Part shown: positions 1-6,068 of the stretch, piece by piece
Layout: each line of letters starts with the position of its first letter
Numbering within the stretch: the first letter of the stretch is position 1
Source: an uncultured Bacilli bacterium
GTDB taxonomy: Bacteria > Bacillota_I > Bacilli_A > RF39 > UBA660
Direction: 5' to 3'
DNA length: 7,680 bases
NCBI GenBank assembly: GCA_947630435.1
Contig: CANRHO010000037.1
Coordinates: 1 to 7,680 of the forward strand
Notes under the pieces: generated by a model
The model's database searches: none
Told to the model about the DNA's origin: nothing
What the model saw: the letters and a program-made list of their open reading frames with translations, nothing else
Translations under genes and position numbers: made by a program

Positions 1-34
1 TTGCCATCATAACGTCTAAATTAACTATTATCAT
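1..34 (-). CDS. Small YozG-like XRE-family HTH regulator, N-terminus only (cut by window edge)
   Basis: Only eleven codons are visible on the minus strand, giving MIIVNLDVMMA, before the window ends. This is the characteristic opening of the roughly 65-75 residue Cro/CI-type (XRE) DNA-binding proteins, YozG-like, that usually accompany DUF2975 membrane proteins in Firmicutes. The ATG lies 7 nt after the TAG stop of the upstream DUF2975 gene. Its AGGTGA ribosome binding site (43-38) overlaps that stop codon, so the two are almost certainly co-transcribed and translationally coupled. The family role would be as a repressor, possibly of its own operon; this is inference. The helix-turn-helix itself lies outside the window, so the call rests on the short N-terminal match and the context. 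Confidence 0.72.
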   Translation of the reverse strand, partial: MIIVNLDVMMA

Positions 35-41
35 AATTCAC

Positions 42-494
42 CTACACCGTATAATCCACTTCGTTTTTATAATTAATCGCAGCTTTTATAACTTGGGCTA
101 GAACATAAAAACTTAAAGATATTAAAAAGCATAATAAACTGACAGCAAAAGAAAGAAGCGTTGGGATAAAAAAGGATTTTATTATAACTATTAAAAATAA
201 TACCATGAACATAATTGCCATTACTTTAAGAGAGTTTTCTATTTCTTTTCTAAATGGACTTTTTTTATAAATAATATTAAATAACCTAATTAATATTACT
301 ACAATTCCTAGACATATGATATAACAAGTAAAAAATGCTATTTTATATATCAACGTATGATTTTTAAATAAGTCAAAGCTAGGATCTTTAAACATATCAT
401 ACAAAGTTGGTATAAATGGTAAGCAAATTACCCCTGTTATTAATATAATCATTAATATAATCAATATTATTTTTGATATAAAACTTTTTTTCAA
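42..494 (-). CDS. DUF2975 family four-helix membrane protein
   Basis: A 150-residue integral membrane protein of the DUF2975 family, whose biochemical function is unknown. Counted from the preferred TTG start, four hydrophobic segments lie near residues 7-28, 49-72, 90-107 and 112-133. Family hallmarks are the SPF motif at 79-81 between TM2 and TM3, and the C-terminal tail VLAQVIKAAINYKNE at 131-145, followed by the typical acidic end. The coding frame could also open at GTG 503 or ATG 500. However, the GAGGTG ribosome binding site (506-501) overlaps the GTG and directly abuts the ATG, while it sits an ideal 6 nt from TTG 494. The gene is followed immediately by a YozG-like XRE regulator, the standard partner, and is preceded by a good promoter at 541-513. 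The pair probably forms a small membrane-protein/regulator operon of unknown signal. Confidence 0.85.
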   Translation of the reverse strand: MKKSFISKIILIILMIILITGVICLPFIPTLYDMFKDPSFDLFKNHTLIYKIAFFTCYIICLGIVVILIRLFNIIYKKSPFRKEIENSLKVMAIMFMVLFLIVIIKSFFIPTLLSFAVSLLCFLISLSFYVLAQVIKAAINYKNEVDYTV

Positions 495-500
495 CTTCAT

Positions 501-506
501 CACCTC
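501..506 (-). promoter_or_regulatory. Shine-Dalgarno GAGGTG that points to a TTG start
   Basis: On the minus strand GAGGTG is followed by ATGAAG and then TTG. The 6-nt spacing to TTG (494) is ideal, whereas the ATG at 500 has zero spacing. The same arrangement recurs in front of the tspO-like gene. Confidence 0.55.
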
Positions 507-512
507 AATAAA

Positions 513-541
513 ATAATATGATATTTTTTATTAAAAGTCAA
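513..541 (-). promoter_or_regulatory. Sigma-A-type promoter of the DUF2975/XRE operon
   Basis: On the minus strand TTGACT (541-536) and TATTAT (518-513) are separated by 17 nt. This is a near-consensus housekeeping promoter, followed within about 12 nt by the GAGGTG ribosome binding site of the DUF2975 gene. The -35 box lies inside one arm of an inverted repeat shared with the divergent promoter. Confidence 0.6.
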
Positions 542-607
542 TATATTTTTATCGATTATCATAAAATTATATTTAATTAACGATATATTTTAAATAATAT
601 ATTGACT
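536..607. repeat. Inverted repeat AGTCAATATAT / ATATATTGACT covering both divergent -35 boxes
   Basis: The 11-nt sequence AGTCAATATAT at 536-546 is exactly repeated in inverted orientation at 597-607, 50 nt away. Each arm contains the TTGACT -35 box of one of the two divergent promoters. The 150-nt intergenic region is otherwise very AT-rich. The symmetry could be an operator for the neighbouring XRE-type regulator. It could also follow largely from two similar -35 boxes facing apart in AT-rich DNA. Confidence 0.45.
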
Positions 608-629
608 ATTAAATTATAATCATTATAAT
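602..629 (+). promoter_or_regulatory. Sigma-A-type promoter of the kinase-like gene
   Basis: TTGACT at 602-607 and a perfect TATAAT at 624-629 are separated by 16 nt. The predicted transcript start, near 635-637, leaves a short leader containing the GGGGTG ribosome binding site (643-648), 5 nt before the ATG at 654. Confidence 0.6.
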
Positions 630-653
630 ATATTACCAATTAGGGGTGACATT

Positions 654-1448
654 ATGGATAAAGTCTTAAGATTAACTAAAAATGAATTTAATAAACTTAT
701 ACATGGCGGAAAAATAATTGGATCACCATCTAGCACAAGCATTGTTTATGAAATAAAAAATGGATTAATATTAAAAGACTTAAAAGATGAATCCATAAAA
801 GAATATGTATCTGAAGAAGATATGAATTATTCAGAAGAGCAACTTTTAAAGTTTTCAGACATAGATAGTAAGTTATATTATTTTATAAAAGGAGTAATTT
901 ACGTTGATAATGAATTAGAGGCTGGAATAATGAAAAAATGTAATGGACATTTATTAACCATGATTGATCCATTTAGTATAAATATTACTTCACTTATTAA
1001 AGCGGTTGATAGGTTTAGTAAAGCCACAATGGACATAAGTAAAAAACACATAAAAAGTTTTGATATGAAGTATAACATTATGTATGATGGTCATAATTTT
1101 GGGGCGATTGATACTAATGAATATGATTTTAGCAATTTAAGTGAGGATCAGATATATAAATCAAACATTGGTTATTTTAACAGTGAAATAGCAGAGTTTT
1201 TAGTAGATTTTTACTTTAAAAAATTTGTGAATCAAACTAAAGAATTAAATGATATGTATAATTCTTTAGTAAACTTTGAGTTGGATAATATAAATCAATT
1301 TATTATTTTATTAGAAAAAAAACTTTCTGAATATTGTGATAAAAAAATAGTATATTTAGAAGATGCTAAAATAGTAGCAGAAGAAAATGAAAATTCAGTA
1401 TATCCATTATGTCCTATTTATAATTTACAGAAAAACAGAAAAAAATAA
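654..1448 (+). CDS. Uncharacterised protein with a degenerate protein-kinase-like fold
   Basis: A 264-residue soluble protein with no signal peptide or membrane segment. I do not recognise a named family, but the motif order resembles a protein kinase or phosphotransferase. A glycine-containing loop GSPSSTS (23-29) is followed by a strand ending at Lys41 (candidate ATP-binding lysine). A hinge-like stretch GIMKKCNGHLL lies at 91-101. DMKYNIM at 137-143 has the Asp-x3-Asn spacing of a catalytic loop, and GAIDTNEYD at 150-158 puts Asp153 where the DFG aspartate would be. The HRD histidine/arginine and the DFG phenylalanine/glycine are absent, so this is either a divergent kinase or a pseudokinase. 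The C-terminal part is helical and charged. It is a single gene with its own promoter, a GGGGTG ribosome binding site and a downstream terminator. The existence of the gene is secure; the kinase reading is inference. Confidence 0.8.
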   Translation: MDKVLRLTKNEFNKLIHGGKIIGSPSSTSIVYEIKNGLILKDLKDESIKEYVSEEDMNYSEEQLLKFSDIDSKLYYFIKGVIYVDNELEAGIMKKCNGHLLTMIDPFSINITSLIKAVDRFSKATMDISKKHIKSFDMKYNIMYDGHNFGAIDTNEYDFSNLSEDQIYKSNIGYFNSEIAEFLVDFYFKKFVNQTKELNDMYNSLVNFELDNINQFIILLEKKLSEYCDKKIVYLEDAKIVAEENENSVYPLCPIYNLQKNRKK

Positions 1449-1456
1449 ACATTTTA

Positions 1457-1497
1457 AAAAAGAAGAAAAATTGATAATTTCAATAATTCTTCTTTTT
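1457..1497. terminator. Bidirectional intrinsic terminator between convergent genes
   Basis: AAAAAGAAGAA (1457-1467) pairs perfectly with TTCTTCTTTTT (1487-1497). An inner stem ATTG/CAAT (1470-1473 with 1481-1484) lies across a small A/A internal loop and closes a 7-nt loop. T-rich sequence follows on both strands, so it can end both the plus-strand kinase-like transcript and the minus-strand ABC transporter transcript, whose stop codons lie on either side. Confidence 0.75.
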
Positions 1498-1509
1498 ATA
1501 TATATTTTA

Positions 1510-4500
1510 TTACTCAACGCTTTTTAATGATTCAATCATATCTATTTTCTTTAATGTGTAATGAGTTATTTTATTTACTATTAAGGTAAATAAAATAATT
1601 AACAAAATAGTTACCATAAAACTATATAATTTTATATGTCTTATAAATCTTACCATTTCTATTTCTATTGTATCAATAATAACATTAGTTAATAATATTC
1701 CAAATAATAGTCCTAATACTATTCCAATTAACGTAAGTATTACTGTTTCTTTTGTAATATATTTATCTACTTCTTTATCGGTAAATCCTAGAACTTTAAG
1801 AGTTGCTATTTCTCTTTTTCTTTCACTTATGTTTATGTAAGATAAATTATACAGTACAACAAATGATAATGCACCTGATAAAATTATTAATATAAGTACT
1901 ACACTGTTTAATGATTTAAGCATATTATTAATACTATCTATTGTAGAGTTAATTGACATAACGCTCATAATGTTATCATTTTTTAATAGTTCTTTTGTTA
2001 AAGTGTCTTCATTTTTTACATCATCTATGTTTAAATAAACTACGTTTGTATTATATGAGTTAATGTTTTTCTCATAAGTATATTTATTCATAAATACGTA
2101 ATTCCCTACGTAATTTTCTGATATACCAGAAATAGTAAATTGATATTTATTATTGTCTGATGATGTTAACGTGATTTTATCATTAACCTTTTTATTAGTT
2201 AATTCTGATAGTTTATCAGATATTATAACTTTATTATCTTCTAGATTTAATTCATTTTTATTTTTTAAATCTTTTAGGTTAATAACACCTTTTATATCAT
2301 TTTCATTTTCTGGAACAAACAAATTAATATCATATTTACCAGATGTCATTGAAACGTCCATTTTAGTATTAATTATTTTAGTTATATGAATATTATCAAA
2401 TAATTTATTAATCTCGTTTTCAGATAAATCATTTGTTATATAAACCATTTCATCAAATTTGAATATTTCACCATACTGTTTTTGTGGTATTTCAGTAATT
2501 GAATCACGAATACCAAATCCTGCTAGCATAAGGGAAGTACATCCTAAAATACCACCAACAGTCATCAAAACACGTTTTTTATACCTAAATAAATTTCTTA
2601 TGGTAATCTTATTTGAAAATTTTATTTTATTCCAAATAAATGATATTTTCTCTAATATTACTCTTTTACCGTTTTCAGGTGATTTTGGTCTCATCAAATC
2701 TGATGGTTTTTCTTTTACTACTTTTCTTATTGTAAGAAGTGTTGTACCACATATACAAACAAATGCTATTGATATTCCTAATACCGCGTTAAAAGGGTTA
2801 AAATCATAACTAAATACAGGTACATCAAATAATATTTTATATATGTTCCATATGAATAACGGGAGTATAAAAAATCCTAATAAAGCACCTATAACCCCAC
2901 CTGATAATGTAGCAATACTTGAATATAATAAGTATTTTTTTCTAATGTGTTTATTGCTAAATCCCAATGATTTTAAAGTACCTATAACTATCCTATCATC
3001 TTCTACCATTCTTGACATAGAAATTAAGCTTATTAATATTGCAACAATAAAGAATATGGTAGGAAATAATTTAGCTAAATTAGAAACACTATTACAATCA
3101 TCTATATAACTAGAGTAACTACTATCATCCATCCTACTATATGAATACCAAACTGCTTTTGGTATTTTATCAAGTTCTTTTTTAGCATCTTTAATATTTA
3201 AATCAAATATTTTTTTACTATTATAATATTCTTCAATATTTTTATTATATAAATTCAAGTTATTGTTATATGTTATTAAATTGTTATTATAAGTACTTAA
3301 ACCATTTTGATACTTATTATAATAAATATTATATAAATCATTATTTTTATTATATTCATTCAAAAGATTATTATATAAAATAACGTTATTGTTATACTCA
3401 TTTTCATAATTTAAAATATCATTTAGCTTTTGTATATAATCATATACTTCTTCTGGATTTTCTTTAAATATATTAAGTAATTCTATTATGTCATCATAAT
3501 AAGGAGTATCAACGGGAATAATATTTATTACTTTATCTACGTTATCCTTATTGGATAAAAAATTTTCTACTAATTCTTTAAATTTTGCTTCGTCCATCTG
3601 GTCTATGGCATTAATTATTTCATTATAATTTGGTAAATCTTGTGGAATTAATTCAATTATGGTCTTTTTATCCACTTTTTTTAATTCGATATATGCGTTT
3701 TTTAAATCATCATAAGTTATATCATAATCTTTTAATTTTTCATTTATATACTGTTTAGTATCATCCATTTTAACTTTAGCATCATCTAATTTTATTTTAA
3801 ATTCTAACAATTTATTTTTAGCATCATCCAATTTGTTTTTATTCTGATTTAATTCTAATTTAGTAGATGATAAATATCTGTTAGCATCATCTAATTTTAT
3901 CTTAGCATTAGAAAGCATATATTTTGCACTATCAAGTTCTTTTTTATAAGATGCAAACTTTTTATTCGCTTCTTCTTCTTTTTTTATAATTTCATTATTT
4001 ATATTGTTATATATCTCATCATATCTTCTTTTTTCACTAGTATGTTTTATTTTGTTTATGTCACTTAAAACACCTTTAACTAAATTATTATACTCTTTAG
4101 AATTGGTTACTTTTTCTTTAGCTCCTCTAATTGTTACATAAATTTCAGTATAGTAATCTATTTTAAAATTACTTTCTATAACATAAGTATAATAATCTAT
4201 CTTACCAGAACCTATGTTAGTATTTCCTCTTTTTAAAGTAGATGAACCATTATTTATATACAAAGGACTTTTAACGGTTCCAACAATTGTTAGATTAGTT
4301 TCATTAAAAACATCATTATCTAATAACTTAATCTTATCGCCTATCTTTAAATTCTGCTTATTAAGTAAGTTTTCTTCTACTATTATTTCATTATTTTTTT
4401 TAGGCAATCTTCCCTTTTTAATTTCAATTTCATTTATGTTATCTGTAATACCCATTACCTTTGATACGGCCTCTTCGCTACCCGTCTTTATCAAAACGTC

Positions 4501-4776
4501 CTTAGAGTATGATCCATAAACATTTTTTACTTTATTTAAATTTTTTATATCTTTTATATCATCATTAGTTAACCCAAGAGTTGATACTAATTTTATATCA
4601 TATAAGTTGTTTTTATCATAATAACTATCTAACGACATAACCATATCAGATGCAGCCATTTTTATACCAACAAAAACTAAAACACCTAACATACTCATTA
4701 TAGCAAGTGATAAAAACCTTTTAAAAGAATGTTTTATTTCTCTTATACTTGTTGTATTAATTCTATTTTTTTTCAT
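1510..4776 (-). CDS. FtsX/MacB-type ABC exporter permease with large extracellular coiled-coil insertion
   Basis: A permease of about 1088 residues working with the ATPase encoded just upstream. Counted from ATG 4776, TM1 is near 21-41, then a roughly 525-residue extracellular region, then TMs near 568-588, 616-640 and 663-683. The second half repeats the plan: TM 735-754, a roughly 200-residue extracellular domain, and TMs 956-978, 1010-1032 and 1049-1069. Two FtsX domains are marked by IGTLKSLGFSNKHI (598-611) and EIATLKVLGFTDKEV (989-1003). A conserved linker motif RNLFRYKKR lies at 727-735. The first extracellular region holds a Lys/Asp-rich coiled coil (about 252-350), a helical tip with an internal repeat (about 368-431) and an Asn/Tyr-rich coiled coil (about 455-535), suggesting a hairpin projecting from the membrane. 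A GTG at 4785 overlaps the ATPase gene; ATG 4776, 2 nt after the ATPase stop with GAGTGG ahead, is preferred. Family members export peptides, lipids or drugs or transmit force; the substrate here is unknown. Confidence 0.93.
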   Translation of the reverse strand: MKKNRINTTSIREIKHSFKRFLSLAIMSMLGVLVFVGIKMAASDMVMSLDSYYDKNNLYDIKLVSTLGLTNDDIKDIKNLNKVKNVYGSYSKDVLIKTGSEEAVSKVMGITDNINEIEIKKGRLPKKNNEIIVEENLLNKQNLKIGDKIKLLDNDVFNETNLTIVGTVKSPLYINNGSSTLKRGNTNIGSGKIDYYTYVIESNFKIDYYTEIYVTIRGAKEKVTNSKEYNNLVKGVLSDINKIKHTSEKRRYDEIYNNINNEIIKKEEEANKKFASYKKELDSAKYMLSNAKIKLDDANRYLSSTKLELNQNKNKLDDAKNKLLEFKIKLDDAKVKMDDTKQYINEKLKDYDITYDDLKNAYIELKKVDKKTIIELIPQDLPNYNEIINAIDQMDEAKFKELVENFLSNKDNVDKVINIIPVDTPYYDDIIELLNIFKENPEEVYDYIQKLNDILNYENEYNNNVILYNNLLNEYNKNNDLYNIYYNKYQNGLSTYNNNLITYNNNLNLYNKNIEEYYNSKKIFDLNIKDAKKELDKIPKAVWYSYSRMDDSSYSSYIDDCNSVSNLAKLFPTIFFIVAILISLISMSRMVEDDRIVIGTLKSLGFSNKHIRKKYLLYSSIATLSGGVIGALLGFFILPLFIWNIYKILFDVPVFSYDFNPFNAVLGISIAFVCICGTTLLTIRKVVKEKPSDLMRPKSPENGKRVILEKISFIWNKIKFSNKITIRNLFRYKKRVLMTVGGILGCTSLMLAGFGIRDSITEIPQKQYGEIFKFDEMVYITNDLSENEINKLFDNIHITKIINTKMDVSMTSGKYDINLFVPENENDIKGVINLKDLKNKNELNLEDNKVIISDKLSELTNKKVNDKITLTSSDNNKYQFTISGISENYVGNYVFMNKYTYEKNINSYNTNVVYLNIDDVKNEDTLTKELLKNDNIMSVMSINSTIDSINNMLKSLNSVVLILIILSGALSFVVLYNLSYINISERKREIATLKVLGFTDKEVDKYITKETVILTLIGIVLGLLFGILLTNVIIDTIEIEMVRFIRHIKLYSFMVTILLIILFTLIVNKITHYTLKKIDMIESLKSVE

Positions 4777-4778
4777 AA

Positions 4779-5480
4779 TTACCACTCTATTTCATCAATT
4801 GATTTTGGGTTTTTATTAATGATAATATCTTCTGCTTTACCATTTTTAAATTTTATAACTTTATCAGCCATTGGCGCTATAGCAGCATTATGGGTAATTA
4901 TTATTACCGTCATTTTTTCTTTTCTTGCTGTCTGTTCAAGTAATTTTAATATTTGTTTACCTGTTTTATAGTCTAATGCACCCGTTGGTTCATCACACAA
5001 AAGTAATTTAGGATTTTTAGCAAGTGCTCTTGCTATTGCAACACGTTGTTGTTCTCCACCAGATAATTGTGAAGGAAAATTATCCATTCTTTTTTGTAAA
5101 CCTACTTTTTTTAAAATTGTTTTAGGATCTAAATGATCTTTACATAGTTGAACGGCAAGTTCAACGTTTTCCAAAGCGGTTAAGTTTTGAACTAAATTAT
5201 AAAATTGAAAAACAAAACCTATATCATTTCTTCTATACATAATAAGATCTTTATTTTTATAATTAGTTATATCTTTTTTGTCTACTATAACCTTACCATT
5301 TGTTAGAGAATCCATACCACCTAATATGTTAAGACAAGTTGTTTTTCCAGCACCAGATGGGCCTAATATTACTACAAGTTCTCCTTTTTCTATTTCAAAA
5401 GAAGTTTTATTTAATGCTTTTATTTCAACTTCACCCATTTTATATATCTTATCAACGTTTTTAAACTCAATATAAGCCAC
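4779..5480 (-). CDS. LolD/MacB-type ABC transporter ATP-binding protein
   Basis: A 233-residue cytoplasmic ATPase that powers the adjacent FtsX-type permease. All nucleotide-binding motifs are intact: Walker A GPSGAGKTT (40-48), Q-loop Gln92, signature LSGGEQQR (139-146), Walker B LLLCDEP (159-165) with catalytic Glu164, D-loop around 168-170 and switch His197. Length and motif spelling match the MacB/LolD/FtsE family. Translation starts at GTG 5480, placed 5 nt after a strong GAGGGTGA site. The stop codon is followed after 2 nt by the permease ATG, so the two genes form a tightly coupled operon. There is no neighbouring two-component system of the BceRS type in the window, which weakens a bacitracin-sensing interpretation. 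Confidence 0.95.
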   Translation of the reverse strand: MAYIEFKNVDKIYKMGEVEIKALNKTSFEIEKGELVVILGPSGAGKTTCLNILGGMDSLTNGKVIVDKKDITNYKNKDLIMYRRNDIGFVFQFYNLVQNLTALENVELAVQLCKDHLDPKTILKKVGLQKRMDNFPSQLSGGEQQRVAIARALAKNPKLLLCDEPTGALDYKTGKQILKLLEQTARKEKMTVIIITHNAAIAPMADKVIKFKNGKAEDIIINKNPKSIDEIEW

Positions 5481-5503
5481 AAAATCACCCTCTTTAGTGA
5501 TAT

Positions 5504-5531
5504 ATTATATAACAAAAATAAAAAAAGTGAA
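5504..5531 (-). promoter_or_regulatory. Probable promoter of the ABC transporter operon
   Basis: On the minus strand TTCACT (5531-5526) and a perfect TATAAT (5509-5504) are separated by 16 nt. The ATPase ribosome binding site and GTG start follow. The -35 box falls in the centre of a perfect inverted repeat, so the promoter may be controlled by a repressor. Confidence 0.5.
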
Positions 5532-5539
5532 CACTTTTT
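5522..5539. repeat. Perfect 8-bp inverted repeat AAAAAGTG-AA-CACTTTTT over the -35 box
   Basis: The arms at 5522-5529 and 5532-5539 are perfectly complementary around a 2-nt centre. The position over the -35 element of the ABC operon fits an operator. On the minus strand the repeat is also followed by a T-rich run and lies just beyond the tspO-like gene, so a second, weak terminator hairpin (4-nt loop after opening one pair) is an alternative. Confidence 0.5.
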
Positions 5540-5543
5540 AAAT

Positions 5544-5570
5544 AAAAAACAGATAAATATATTTACCTGT
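5544..5570 (-). terminator. Intrinsic terminator of the nucleosidase/tspO operon, overlapping the stop codon
   Basis: On the minus strand the 11-nt arms ACAGGTAAATA (5570-5560) and TATTTATCTGT (5559-5549) can pair with one G-U wobble; a few central pairs must open to form the loop. A run of six Ts (5549-5544) follows directly. The TAA stop codon of the tspO-like gene (5565-5563) lies inside the first arm. The one mismatch on the plus strand is A/C, so the structure favours minus-strand transcripts. Confidence 0.6.
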
Positions 5571-6030
5571 TTAATAAAAATATTCCTAAATTTAAATAAC
5601 CTGCAAAAATAACCCATAAAACATACGGAATATTTAAGTAAAAGGCTCTTTTATCAATCCTATAGAACTTTATCATCATTACGATTATCGTTATCAAAAG
5701 AAGAAGAAGCCAAATAAATGATAATAAGTATGCTCCAAAACCAAAGAATATTAAACTCCATAAAGAATTAATAACAAGTTGTATGCCATACCAAATAATA
5801 GCATCAGTTTTATTTTTGTTATCTGATTTACTTATTATGTAACATGATATGCTCATTAATAAATATAATATGCTCCAAACAATGGGAAATAATATTCCAG
5901 GAACATTTACTGGCTTTTGTAATTCTTTAAACGTATCCATGTTATTCATGGTAAACCAGCTAAAAAAACTACCTACAATAAACGTAATTACTATTATTAT
6001 GATTAATCTTTTCCAATCTATCTTTTTCAA
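5563..6030 (-). CDS. tspO: TspO/MBR family tryptophan-rich membrane protein
   Basis: A membrane protein of about 155 residues belonging to the TspO/peripheral benzodiazepine receptor family, which binds and in some bacteria photodegrades tetrapyrroles such as protoporphyrin IX. Counted from TTG 6030, five hydrophobic helices fit near 7-26, 44-68, 76-100, 102-121 and 131-153. Family landmarks are FPIVWSILYLLM (48-59), QLVINSLWS (84-92), and PYVLW followed by FAGYLN (135-147). Trp52 and Trp139 sit where the two functional tryptophans of Bacillus cereus TspO (Trp51, Trp138) are expected; this alignment is by eye. Upstream in-frame ATG and GTG codons (6042, 6039, 6036) lack a spaced ribosome binding site, whereas GGTGAT at 6040-6035 serves TTG 6030 well. 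It lies 38 nt after the nucleosidase-like gene with no clear promoter between, so it is probably the second gene of that operon. No tetrapyrrole genes are visible here. Confidence 0.92.
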   Translation of the reverse strand: MKKIDWKRLIIIIVITFIVGSFFSWFTMNNMDTFKELQKPVNVPGILFPIVWSILYLLMSISCYIISKSDNKNKTDAIIWYGIQLVINSLWSLIFFGFGAYLLSFIWLLLLLITIIVMMIKFYRIDKRAFYLNIPYVLWVIFAGYLNLGIFLLNR

Positions 6031-6034
6031 TTTC

Positions 6035-6040
6035 ATCACC
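6035..6040 (-). promoter_or_regulatory. Shine-Dalgarno GGTGAT that points to a TTG start for tspO
   Basis: On the minus strand GGTGATGAAA precedes TTG 6030. GGTGAT matches the extended anti-SD pairing region (AGGAGGTGAT) and lies 4 nt from TTG, while the in-frame ATG 6036 overlaps it. The layout mirrors the DUF2975 gene start. Confidence 0.5.
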
Positions 6041-6068
6041 ATTATTATTTTAGTTTATATTTAATAAA

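Noticed and set aside
3226..3396. The Asn/Tyr-rich stretch of the permease as simple low-complexity slippage or a frameshift artefact.
   Set aside because: The exact seven-residue Tyr period over nine repeats, inside a continuous frame flanked by coiled coil, argues for structural selection; the underlying codons are not a simple DNA repeat.
2153..4519. Several plus-strand open frames of 78-116 codons (2153-2389, 2459-2809, 2843-3109, 4214-4519).
   Set aside because: They lie wholly antisense to the well-supported permease, show no domain or credible ribosome binding site, and arise from the AT-rich codon pattern of the real gene.
4729..4971. Plus-strand open frames opposite the ATPase (4729-4971 and 5278-5475) and opposite tspO (5849-6064).
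   Set aside because: They are antisense shadows of intact genes whose motifs are fully recognised on the minus strand.
4779..5480. Assignment of the exporter as a BceAB-type bacitracin resistance system.
   Set aside because: The permease has the 1+3+1+3 helix plan with two FtsX domains rather than the ten-helix BceB plan, and no adjacent histidine kinase or response regulator is present.
5420..5617. A 65-codon minus-strand open frame spanning the start of the ATPase gene and the end of tspO.
   Set aside because: It overlaps two well-supported genes, the terminator and the promoter in another frame, and encodes low-complexity hydrophobic sequence.
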